Source: Mycoplasmopsis phocirhinis (lineage in GTDB: Bacteria; Bacillota_I; Bacilli_A; Mycoplasmatales; Metamycoplasmataceae). From it: 64,000 nucleotides of DNA. The position numbers and the translations under genes were made by a program. The stretch spans positions 682,001 to 746,000 of the forward strand of contig NZ_CP034841.1 of assembly GCF_004216495.1 (NCBI RefSeq). The letters run 5' to 3'. Within the stretch, counting starts at the first letter, position 1. Each line of letters opens with the position of its first letter. The notes below the pieces were generated by a model that searched no databases, was not told where the DNA came from, and saw nothing but the letters and a program-made list of their open reading frames with translations. Shown piece by piece: positions 11,687 to 20,787 of this stretch.

Positions 11687-12646
11687 TTAACGAGTTGATT
11701 TATCATATGCCACACCAGAAGCAGCAGGTGCACGAGATTTTTTGCCTGTAATCATTACAATTAATAACGATAATAAATATGGTATTACTTGTAATAATGA
11801 TTGGTATGGTCTTAATTCTGGAATAAATGCACCCGAAGAGAATGAAATTGCGTATAAGAATGAAAATAGGAATGAAGCACCACAAACGATGAAAATATTT
11901 CATTGACCCATAATCATAATCGCTAGTGCTAAATAACCATAACCTCTGACATCTCCGTTAAATGAAGCGCCAAGTGTTTGTGAAAATATTGAACCTGCAG
12001 CGCCGGCAATTGCTCCTGAAATAGCAATTCCTTGTCATTTATAACGATTAACGTTAATTCCGGCCACATCAGCAGCTTGTGGATTTTCACCTATACTTCT
12101 AAATCTTAAACCTCATTTGGTTTTATATAACGCAAAAGCTGATAAAGCAATAATTAAAATAGTTATTACCATTTTTCACGAAATAATTTCTACTCGTTGC
12201 GATTCTAAAACTTGAATAACGTAACTTAATTCTTGAATATTATTGACTGGTTTTTTATTACCATTGCCAAATATATCTAATAAAATTATCGCAATTCCAA
12301 AGGCTAATAAATTAATTGCAAAACCTGATATGGTATGCTCACTTTTTAATTTAATAGTTGCAAACCCATGTAACATTGCAAATGCTGCGGCAGCTGTCAT
12401 TGCGATTAATGTTGCCGGTATTTGTCAAAAACCATTGCGAGCAAGTGTGCTTGATTCGCCAAAGATTTTATTTAAAATGTCACTAAATACTAAATATGAA
12501 ACAGCACCCATTACCATCATACCGTTAATACCAATATTAACAATCCCGACTTTTTCGCTAAATAAACCACTAATTCCGCCTAATGTGAAAATACAAAAGA
12601 AAAGAATTAATCAACCATATGTGTCAACTACTAATTTTAACGACAT
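11687..12646 (-). CDS. Nucleoside-type ABC permease 2 (BPD_transp_2 family)
   Basis: A 319-residue polytopic membrane protein. Family marks include GGISGLFSEKVGIVNIGING near residue 22 and RFRSIGENPQAADVAGINV near the middle; the latter is the cytoplasmic coupling segment of YufQ/NupC-type permeases. It starts one base inside the previous permease's stop (TAATG). With the other permease and the double ATPase it would import nucleosides delivered by the BMP-type lipoprotein. Only 27 bases separate its stop from the IS, and I see no terminator, so transcription may enter the IS antisense to the transposase. Confidence 0.88.
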
Positions 12647-14577
12647 TATTCTTCTCCTTTACTTTTTAGGCTTTTTTTAAATAACATAAATCTTTGTTCA
12701 ATAATATTATTGTAAATTGCGTGGAATTTAGCTTTAATTGATTTTTGTGAGGCAATTTTTTCTTGTTTTAAATTGAATTTTTTATTTGCACCTAAACTAT
12801 TCATTTGTGAATTTAATTGTTGTTTAAGGGTGTTTATTAATTCAAAATTTTCAATGGTATCTTTTTCGCTATTTTTGTAATTCATTGCTGCTGAAAGATA
12901 TTTATTAGTTATTTTATTAATTTCATCTTTAATTTGGCTAACACGTTTTTTGTTTGAAATTTGATTTTTATTTAATTCTACATAATGAGCTAATAACGAA
13001 TTAACTGCTTGTTTAACTGAAGAAAATGCTGCAAATTCTTTTTTGTGAGCAGCAATTGAGTGTTGAATTTGTTGTTTATATTCTACAATTAAATCTTGAT
13101 TTTTAGCTTTTTTAGCTTGGTGTAATAAGACTTGTAAATTATAGATATTCTCGCCGTTAATGATACCTATTTGAGCTCTTTGGCTCATTACATTATTAAA
13201 TAAAATTGCTTTTTGGTATTTTTGTTCTGCTTTTTGCAATTTTAAATTCATTTTGTCATAATTATTTTCATTAACATTGTACTCAATATTATGCTGAAAT
13301 AAATCGTGTCGATATGTTAGTGAAGCACGTTTTTTTTCTAACATATTTAATTTACGGTTGTATTTATAACGTGGATCGCACATTAAAGCAATTGAGCGTG
13401 AAATTCAACGTAAAGGTTTAAAGTTGCTAAACATAATTGAAGTAGCAGCTAAATATAAAATCATTGAAGTAATTACGCGTAAATCTTCAGGTTTTAAATT
13501 TAGTGGGAAATTTTGAATTGTGAATTCAGATGAGTATAATGCTGTATAAAATAATGAAGAAAATATAATTCCAATTGGTGAATTAAGTGCCAATAAACTA
13601 ATAGCAATTGATTCAAAACCAATAATTAAAGGTTGAGTTATTTCGTTAAAGACACTGTTTGGTCCTACTACATAATGATAAAAACCTGCTATACTTGCTA
13701 TCATAGCCGAAAAGGCTAAAATTAGCATTGTCAACATTTTATCATTAACACCCATATATTTACCATTACTTTTGGCAATTCCTTGCATACGAATTTTATA
13801 GCCTAAACTTGTAAAATTAAACACAAAAGCAATCAAAATCACTAATGTAATTAAAGTAATGATACCACCAATAGCAAAAGCGTTTTTAACACTTTCTGAA
13901 ATAATAGCAAATGTAGAATTAACTCCGGTGTTAGTGTCATCAAAATAAGCACTAATTTGTTCAGGACTTAAATTAGGTCAAATAATTGGAGCAGATTTTT
14001 TTTGGAATAAAATCATTGAAATTCCTACAACAATTCAATTTATCATAATTGTTGAAATAACTTCATGAACATTTAAATGTGCCTTAAGAGCACCTGAAAT
14101 TAAACCTACCACAAAAGCAAATAACATCGAAGCTATTAGAGCAGCAAATAAAATTGAAACTGGAATTTGTTTAGAAGAATTAAAACCTAATTTAATAAAA
14201 ATTCCAAATGATGTTGCTCCTGAAATCATCATTTGACCAGGAATACCAATATTGAATAAACCAGCTTTAAAACTCAACGCACAGGCTAAAGAAGAAAAAC
14301 CAAAAACTAAAAAGAAATTAATTATTGTTTTAGCTTCGTTTGTTCTAAAACCTTCAATAACCGCATTAATAATTTCAAAAGGATTAATTAAATGCTGGTC
14401 AAAAATAGCCTTTTTTAAAAATATATAAATAAAGGAAAGGACGATTCCAAAGAAAAGTGCTCATAGTGATGAAGCGACTTTACGCCCAGTGGATTTTGTT
14501 TTATCCATTTTGATAAAATTACTCATTTTTTGTGAAAAAGTTCGTAAAGTTTCATTGAAATTTTGTTTTGTTTTCAT
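12646..14577 (-). CDS. Nucleoside-type ABC permease 1 with long coiled-coil tail
   Basis: A 643-residue protein. Residues 30-400 are the permease core of the YufP/NupB type: CALSFKAGLFNIGIPGQMM near residue 97 and a typical coupling segment, YKIRMQGIAKSNGKYMGV. The remaining 240 residues are soluble, charged and strongly coiled-coil-like (repeated QKAEQKYQKA, HQAKKAKNQD and IKDEINKI patterns). Usual permeases of this family end near 350-400 residues, so the tail is an addition. The start is supported by AAGGAGG, lying inside the end of the ATPase gene. Confidence 0.88.
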
Positions 14578-16429
14578 TTGTTTCCTCCTTTCTATTTAAT
14601 TCAAAATTATCATAAATTTGTTTAAATGTTTTTTTAGCATAACTTAATTCTGCTTTTTTAGCATGTTGAAGTTTAATTCGCTGTTGACGAGCAATTTTGT
14701 AATTATTACTTAATTCAATAATGGCGTTTTTGTCAACATCTTTAGAGCGTTTTGCAATAAATAAACTAGATTTAATTGAGGATTCTTTTAAAAAGGCTTC
14801 TTCAAATAAATTGGCATATTTTTTTTCAATTAAATTAAGATAGGTATCTTTTGATTCTTCGATATCAGTTGGGTTATATCAATTTTGATTTTGCTCACTA
14901 GTCGATGAAGACATGAATTTACCAATTTGTTCGCGTGTTGTTGTTTTAGCTTGTTTAATAGATAAAATCTTACCTTCATTAATAACAGCTATCGTGTCAG
15001 CTAAAGCCAATACTTCGTCTAATTCATACGAAATTAGTAAAATTGCTTTTCCTTTTTGTTTTTCTTCTAAAATTTGTGTGTGAATATTAGTAATAGCACC
15101 TATATCCATACCACGGGTGGGTTGAACAATGATAATAAAATCATGCTCAAACATCATTTCACGGCCAACGATAAATTTTTGTTGATTACCACCCGAAAGT
15201 GAGCGAGCAATACTTTTAGCCCCTTGTGAACTACGTACATCAAATTTATCAATAATTTCGTCAGTAAAATTACGTATTTTTTTATTTTTAAATACGCCGG
15301 CGGTTTGGAAATGAGGATCTCATAACCTACGAATTACTGCGTTTTCTTCGATTGTAAAATCTAAAATTACTCCGTGGTGATGGCGATCAGCGGGAATATA
15401 AGCCATGTGTTCTTTGCTTCGTTTTCAAGCATTTAATTTAGTTATATCTTTAAGCTCATATTGATTATTTTTTTGATTAAACACTCTTAAATGAACTGAA
15501 CCTTTTGAAGGTTGTTCTAAACCACCAACAATGTATTCTAATTCTTCTTGTCCATTACCTGAAACTCCAGCAATCGCAAAAATTTCACCAGCGTGGATAT
15601 CGAAAGAAATATTTTTTAAATTTTTGTGTAATTTATGAGTAGTGATGTTTTTTAGTGAAAAAACAACATCACTTTTAGTGTTTTGTAAATTATTTTTAAT
15701 TTCAACAACTTCATTACCAACCATTGCTTTAATAATTTGATCTAAAGTTGTTTCTTTCATCACGAAATTGCCAGCTACTTTACCAAGCCTTAAAACAGTT
15801 GCTATATCAGCTACTTGTTCAATTTCTTTTAATTTGTGTGAAATAAATATTATTGTCTTGCCTGCTTTTTTAAAAATTTTAAATGATTCTAATAATCCTT
15901 GAATTTCTTCATCGGTTAAAACAGCAGTGGGCTCGTCAAAAACTAAAATGTCATTACCTCGGTAAAGCATTTTCATTATTTCTACTTTTTGTTGTGTAGA
16001 AACAGTTGCTTCGCCTGATTTTTGAAATAAATCAAAATGTAAATTATAAGTATTTTGTAAAGCTTTAATTTTTTTAATCGCAATATTACGATTTAAAACT
16101 CCTGCTGCCGAAGTTCATTCTTCGCCAAGGATTATATTATCTAAATTTGTATAGACGTCAACTAGTTTAAAATGCTGGTGTACCATTCCAATACCAAGAG
16201 CATTGGCATCATTTGGTCCAGAAAAAAGCACTTTGCTGCCATTAATTAGGATTTCTCCGCTTGTTTGTTCATATAAACCAAACAAAATTGACATCAAAGT
16301 ACTTTTACCAGCACCATTTTCTCCAATTAATGCGTGAATTGTCCCTTTGCCAACCGCAAAAGAAACATCATCATTGGCAATTATTCCGGGGAATTTTTTA
16401 GTAACGTTTTTAAATTCAACTGCGTACAC
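14519..16429 (-). CDS. Nucleoside-type ABC transporter double ATPase
   Basis: A 636-residue protein with two ABC modules, as in YufO/NupA and RbsA. Module 1 has GENGAGKST, MVHQHF and LVFDEPTAVLTD. Module 2 has a degenerate Walker A (GVSGNGQEE), a good signature (LSGGNQQK) and a Walker B region reading VQPTRGMD. About 110 lysine-rich, helical residues follow the second module, longer than the usual 510-residue family length. The start is GTG, sharing one base with the lipoprotein stop. The C-terminus overlaps the permease gene by 59 bases. This subunit powers import by hydrolysing ATP at the membrane. Confidence 0.9.
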
Positions 16430-17724
16430 TATGATGCTTTAAATAACGCAGCAGCAAGAGCATTCATTCTTGTATTTATATCTGAAATTTCTTCGCCAGA
16501 TTTTGTGGCTTTATTTGAGTATAATCATGATTTAACATCTTCAGGTAAATTACTTGCAACTCGTTTTGCTTCGTCTAAAGCTTGTTGTGCTTTGACACCT
16601 TTTTCACCTTCAATGTAAGTTTTTGATAAATCTACTCAGTTTTCACTAAAACCACCGTTTAAGTGTCCGTCTGCTTCTCTAAGCACAAAACCACCTAATT
16701 CTTCTTTTGTTTTTGTGTTTAAAGCCACCGCACCTACTAAGTCATATGTAGATTGTCCTAGGTTTTTAAGAATAGAAGTAAAGAAAGCTGATTTACCTGA
16801 TGGAGCAGCTAAAGCTTGATCTGTATCAACACCAACAATATATCTATTTTTAAATTCAGGTCTTCTCATTACTGAATATGTAGCTTGACCAGCAACAGGT
16901 AAAATCAATTTAGGATTTGTTGCTAAAATGTTGCTAATTGCTGTGTCTAATTGTGCTGAGTTAGTATCAAAACCAACACTTAAATCTACTGTGTTTTGTG
17001 TGGTGTGAACTTTTTTATTCTCATCTGTTTGTTGTTCATTTCAGTATAAAACACCTTTCATGAAACCTTCGTTAAAATCAGTTACACCGGCAAAATTTCC
17101 TCCACCAAATTGAGCAAAGGTTCTATCAGCTGCGTTTGGTTCTTCTGATAAAAATTTAGCAGCTGCATAACCAGCAGCAAAAGCGGCTTCTTTAGTTTTA
17201 AACTCTTGGAATATACCATGACCTTTTAATTCAGTTGCGTAGTCTGCCCCTAAAATAACAACACCTAATTCTTTCATTCGCGCAGCATTATTGCCTTCTT
17301 TGATAAATGAAGCAATTTGATCACTATGTAAAAAACCTGGCATTATTCAAATTTTGTATCCACTATTTAAAGCTTGTGTATAAGCGTTTTTATAATTTCC
17401 GCCTGTAACTTCTAAAACATTATAGTTTCTTTGACTAATGTTGTTTTGTTTATCAACAAAGTTTAACAATCCTTCTCAAGCTGCTTGGTTAAATGATTTA
17501 TCATTGATATCTCCACCATCATTAATCATCACAATTCGTGGAAGATCCTTTTTTTGGTCCGCTGTAGCCACTAAATTTGGATTTAATTTAATATTTACTA
17601 CAGAAGTTGTAGGTGATTTGGGATGGTTGTAGATATTTCTTGAACATGCAGCAGCGATCACGGGTACAGCTGCTAATGTTGAAAAAACTCCAGTTGCCAT
17701 CAATATAAATTTATTCTTTTTCAT
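16429..17724 (-). CDS. BMP-family nucleoside-binding lipoprotein (P48-like)
   Basis: A 431-residue lipoprotein with a signal ending AAAC (Cys27). The mature part has the BMP/Med pattern: IVMINDGGDINDKSFNQAA near residue 64, WIMPGFLHSD, AGYAAAKFL, and VGVDTDQA. These are the purine-nucleoside-binding proteins of importer operons. It is the first gene of a four-gene operon with the double ATPase and two permeases. Mycoplasmas cannot make nucleobases, so this is a likely salvage route together with the downstream cytidine deaminase. The homologous P48 of M. bovis/agalactiae is a known surface antigen (from memory). Confidence 0.9.
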
Positions 17725-17799
17725 GTTTGTTTAAAAACCTCCTATATAGAACGCAATACACATATATTACGAGATATAGCAAAAACTATACCTATTTAA

Positions 17800-17805
17800 A
17801 TTATA
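17800..17805 (-). promoter_or_regulatory. -10 box of the nucleoside-transporter operon
   Basis: TATAAT on the minus strand lies about 75 bases upstream of the lipoprotein ATG, giving a leader of roughly 70 bases that ends in a TAGGAGG ribosome site. A small hairpin (TATAG...CTATA) lies in the leader. Confidence 0.55.
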
Positions 17806-17883
17806 ATAAATTTATATTTTTTGCTATTTTTAGAATTTAATATATTACGAAATAATTTTCACATCAAAATTAACAAAAAAAAC

Positions 17884-17905
17884 GTGTTTTTAATAAAAAA
17901 AACAC
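17884..17905 (-). terminator. Terminator after infC-rpmI-rplT
   Basis: On the minus strand GTGTTTTT pairs with AAAAACAC, followed by a run of eight T. It lies about 85 bases after the rplT stop. Confidence 0.6.
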
Positions 17906-17990
17906 TGAATTATTGATTGATTTGTTTTTTTAAGTTAAATTTGAAACCAAAAAACAAATTTAATTAAAATTTAATTTTTTTATCTAAATG

Positions 17991-18341
17991 CTATTTAGCA
18001 CCTTTTGAAATGTTGATTAAACTTGAAAATACTTTTGGTTCATTGATAGCAAGTTCTGACAACATTTTTCTATTAATTGTAATGTTTGCTTTTTTAAGTC
18101 CATTAATAAATAATGAATATGATAATCCTTGTGCTCTTGTTGCTGCGTTAATACGAGCGATTCATAGTTTTCTAAAATTACGCTTAACTTGTTTACGGTC
18201 TCTAAATGCGTAAGTTCATGATTTAACAACGGCTTGTTTAGCAACTTTATAGCCGATTGACTTATGTCCAAAATAACCCTTTGCTAGTTTTAATCATTTT
18301 TTTCTTCTAGCTCTTGTAACTGTTCCGCCTTTAACTCTCAT
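17991..18341 (-). CDS. rplT: 50S ribosomal protein L20
   Basis: A 116-residue, strongly basic protein with the family pattern MRVKGG, then [16 protein letters not shown] and [18 protein letters not shown]. It binds 23S rRNA early in 50S assembly. In several bacteria L20 also represses its own infC-rpmI-rplT operon by binding the leader. It is last in the operon, 34 bases after rpmI, with its own ribosome site (AAAGAGGAAAA). Confidence 0.97.
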
Positions 18342-18375
18342 AGTTTTCCTCTTTTCTTTTAATTAAATGTGCTTA

Positions 18376-18564
18376 TTAAAATAAGCCTTTGAATCTTTTG
18401 ATGTCAGATGGGTGCATTTGAACAGATTTACGCGCTTGACGTTTTTGTTTAGTTGATTTATTTTGGGCTAGATGTGAACGATAAGCTTGTTCTCTTAAAA
18501 CTTTTCCAGTACCAGTAATTTTAATACGTTTTTTAAGAGCACTTTTTGTCTTCATTTTAGGCAT
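18376..18564 (-). CDS. rpmI: 50S ribosomal protein L35
   Basis: A 62-residue basic protein: [20 protein letters not shown] followed by the lysine-rich core and a C-terminus [10 protein letters not shown]. It lies between infC and rplT, the standard order, 15 bases after infC. Confidence 0.97.
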   Translation of the reverse strand: MPKMKTKSALKKRIKITGTGKVLREQAYRSHLAQNKSTKQKRQARKSVQMHPSDIKRFKGLF

Positions 18565-18579
18565 ATTTACTCCTTGTGA

Positions 18580-19215
18580 TTATTCTTGTTCATCTAATGA
18601 TGATTTAGAATTATCTTCATGTTGTGTAGTAATTTTATCTACTATATTGTTTTCTTTTTTATATTTAGCAACTTTAATTTTATTTGGTTGTAAATACATA
18701 TCAAGAAATCTATTATTCACAAGCGCTGCTTCTTTAGCAACATCAGCTATATCATCTAATAAAGCAAAAAAGCGATTAATTGTATCATGACCTAATTCGG
18801 GACGTGCCATTTCACGACCACGGTATTTTAAACTAACTTTTAAGCGGTCGCCATTTAATAAGAATTCTCTTGCTTTACGAGCCTTAACTTGTAAATCGTG
18901 TTCGCCAATCATTACAGTTAAACGAATTTGACGATTTTGAATAATAGTTTGCTTTTCCTTGGCAGCTTTTTGTTTTTTCTTACGATCATATTTAAATTTT
19001 CCATAATCTAAAATACGAGCAATAGGTTTAGGTTCAACACTAATTAGAACTAAATCCATACTATATTCACGGGCAATTTGAATTGCCTCTTTGGTTGGTT
19101 TTACACCAATTTTTTCGCCGTCAGGTCCAATTAAAAAAACTTTGGCAAATGGAATATTTGAATTAATCATATGTTCAGCTGCTGGTTTTTTATTTCTAGT
19201 ATTTGCTGGTTGTAT
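18580..19215 (-). CDS. infC: Translation initiation factor IF-3, likely AUA start
   Basis: Both IF-3 domains are present: the N-domain around INSNIPFAKVFLIGPDGEK and the C-domain with RLTVMIGEHDLQVKARKAREFL and LKYRGREMARPELG. IF-3 binds the 30S subunit, keeps 50S off and proofreads initiator tRNA and start codon. The first in-frame ATG (at 19170) sits where the family normally already has about 15 residues. An in-frame ATA, 5 bases after a good AAGGAG, restores that length. A poor start codon on infC is a known autoregulatory device (AUU in E. coli). The C-terminal tail after residue 180 is variable and acidic. Length with the AUA start is 211 residues. Confidence 0.93.
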   Translation of the reverse strand: MQPANTRNKKPAAEHMINSNIPFAKVFLIGPDGEKIGVKPTKEAIQIAREYSMDLVLISVEPKPIARILDYGKFKYDRKKKQKAAKEKQTIIQNRQIRLTVMIGEHDLQVKARKAREFLLNGDRLKVSLKYRGREMARPELGHDTINRFFALLDDIADVAKEAALVNNRFLDMYLQPNKIKVAKYKKENNIVDKITTQHEDNSKSSLDEQE

Positions 19216-19421
19216 AGTAACTCCTTTATAATAGATAAATATGTTAATTTTGAACTACAGATAAAATAAATTTTAATTGTAGCTAAAACCCAAGACTATA
19301 TGGTCATCAGGTGAGATTAAATCTACTTTCTGCAATTAAATATTGCTAATAAATTCTAACACATTTGTTTTAAAAATCAAATTTAAATTCACAAAAATTA
19401 AATAATATTTTTTGTTCAATT
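19216..19421 (-). promoter_or_regulatory. infC operon leader and downstream spacer
   Basis: About 200 bases without a gene separate infC from the next gene upstream. The part next to infC holds AAGGAG and several short complementary stretches (for example AGCTAC with GTAG). In Firmicutes this leader carries the L20 autorepression site. I can see no diagnostic L20-site match, so that role is only suspected. Confidence 0.3.
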
Positions 19422-19658
19422 TTACAAAACAAACGTTACTAAAATTGTGTCATTTTGTTTAATTATTTCATAACTAAATTCATCTTGATGTTGGTTTAAA
19501 TATTTAATAACCTCATTCCACAAATTATTATCTTCACTGTCAACAAACACCAATTCTACGTCATTTAAACCTAATTCTCATATATAATCTAATTCTCTTT
19601 GCATTGCTTTTATTGCGTGAGAAAAATTATTGTGGCTTGATAAAATTATTTGTTTCAT
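19422..19658 (-). CDS. Small unknown protein, 78 residues
   Basis: An ATG preceded by AAGGAG opens a frame of 78 residues, MKQIILSSHNNFSHAIKAMQ at its start and ending with the hydrophobic strand TILVTFVL. The beta-alpha start resembles the first strand of PTS IIA(Man)-like folds, but the protein is far too short for that family and no catalytic context is clear. It lies 8 bases after the tmcAL-like gene, so the two are co-transcribed. One TGA tryptophan codon supports real mollicute coding. Confidence 0.7.
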
Positions 19659-19666
19659 ACTCTCCT

Positions 19667-20560
19667 TTATTTTCATTTTTTATTTAATATTCACGCATAG
19701 ATGCGCTTAATTCTTGAAGCAGTGTAGCGCTTAGACACACACGCTTGAATAAAATCATCGTAATTAGAATGATATATATTTTTTAAAAATAAATTTTCAA
19801 TTCCTTCGCTTATTAATTGAATTTTTTTAAGTTTAGTAAGTGGCGTTGATAATAAAATTTTTTTAAATTTTAAATAATCATTTTCAATAAAACGACCTTT
19901 TTTAATTTTCATGGGGCTATAATGCGAAATATCTTCATTTTTTTTTATTTTTTGACGCAACAACGAAGCTGAAGCGTATTGATTTAATGTTAGTTGTGAG
20001 TGAAAATCTATATTGCGCTTAATTGAAAAAATTTTGATATTTAAATTATTGTTAATGATTGTTTTGACATATTCAAAACCTAAAATATCATTAGGCAAAG
20101 TATAATTTTTGCCACTAATTTGTTTTAGTGCTAATGCAAAAGCTTTAGGATAAGCTAATTTTTCTTTTTTTAAAAAGTAGCGAATGTGTTGGTTAAAAAG
20201 ATCAAGATGATTATTTAAATAAGTAGCTAAATCAATCATTTGTTGCACATCATTACTTTCTGAGCCAAAAACAATTTTATCTACTCCTACTTGATTTAAA
20301 CGCATAATTGCGTTATAGGCAAAAATATGAGCAGCTTGCACACTTTGCTCAAAACTTAATTTAATCACTTTACTAACCCCGTATTTTTTTGCGATTTGTT
20401 TGCGTTTAAAAAAACTAGTAATTGTGTATTCACCACGTTGAGAAAATTTATCACTCATGACAACTACAATTTTTTCGTTGGGAAAATTTTGCTTAATTCA
20501 ATTTATTTGACGAATATGCCCGTTATGGAATGGATTATATTCTGCTACTATTCCTACCAT
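19667..20560 (-). CDS. tmcAL: tRNA(Met) cytidine acetate ligase-like protein (YlbM family)
   Basis: A 297-residue nucleotidyltransferase-fold protein. The N-terminus MVGIVAEYNPFHNGH carries the HxGH signature (HNGH), and VVVMSDKFSQRGE and KIVFGSESND follow. TmcAL uses ATP and acetate to acetylate the wobble C34 of elongator tRNA(Met). It is clearly shorter than B. subtilis TmcAL (about 415 residues), missing much of the C-terminal region, so activity is not assured. The start has an AGGAGAA site; the last codons include two TGA tryptophans. Confidence 0.85.
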
Positions 20561-20617
20561 TTTTCTCCTAATTTTATTTATTATATTGCAAAATTAATTT
20601 ATAATATTTAAGAATTT

Positions 20618-20701
20618 GCCCAAGTGGTGGAATGGTAGACACCGTAGACTCAAAATCTACTGCAGCGATGCGTGCAGGTTCAAGTCCTGTCTTGGGTACC
20701 A
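20618..20701 (+). tRNA. tRNA-Leu (anticodon CAA)
   Basis: A cloverleaf with a long variable arm. The acceptor GCCCAAG pairs with CTTGGGT, the D-loop contains GTGGAATGGTAGAC, and the anticodon stem GTAGA/TCTAC encloses the loop CTCAAAA with anticodon CAA (reads UUG). The T-loop is GGTTCAAGTCC. The CCA end is encoded. It is transcribed alone and followed by a hairpin terminator. Confidence 0.96.
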
Positions 20702-20715
20702 AATGTCTAAACACC

Positions 20716-20736
20716 AAAAACAGCATTGCTGTTTTT
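20716..20736 (+). terminator. Terminator after tRNA-Leu
   Basis: AAAAACAGC pairs with GCTGTTTTT around a three-base loop, followed by a run of T. It separates the tRNA from hsdM. Confidence 0.8.
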
Positions 20737-20787
20737 TTATTTTATGGAATAATTTTAAGCAAATAGTTTTTTAATTAAGGAGGTCAA

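Noticed and set aside
12243-12680. Plus-strand open frame within the permease gene
   Set aside because: Antisense of a well-supported membrane protein; such frames are common opposite hydrophobic coding sequence.
18017-18271. Minus-strand 84-residue frame in rplT
   Set aside because: It is in a different frame from L20, whose sequence fits the family over its full length.
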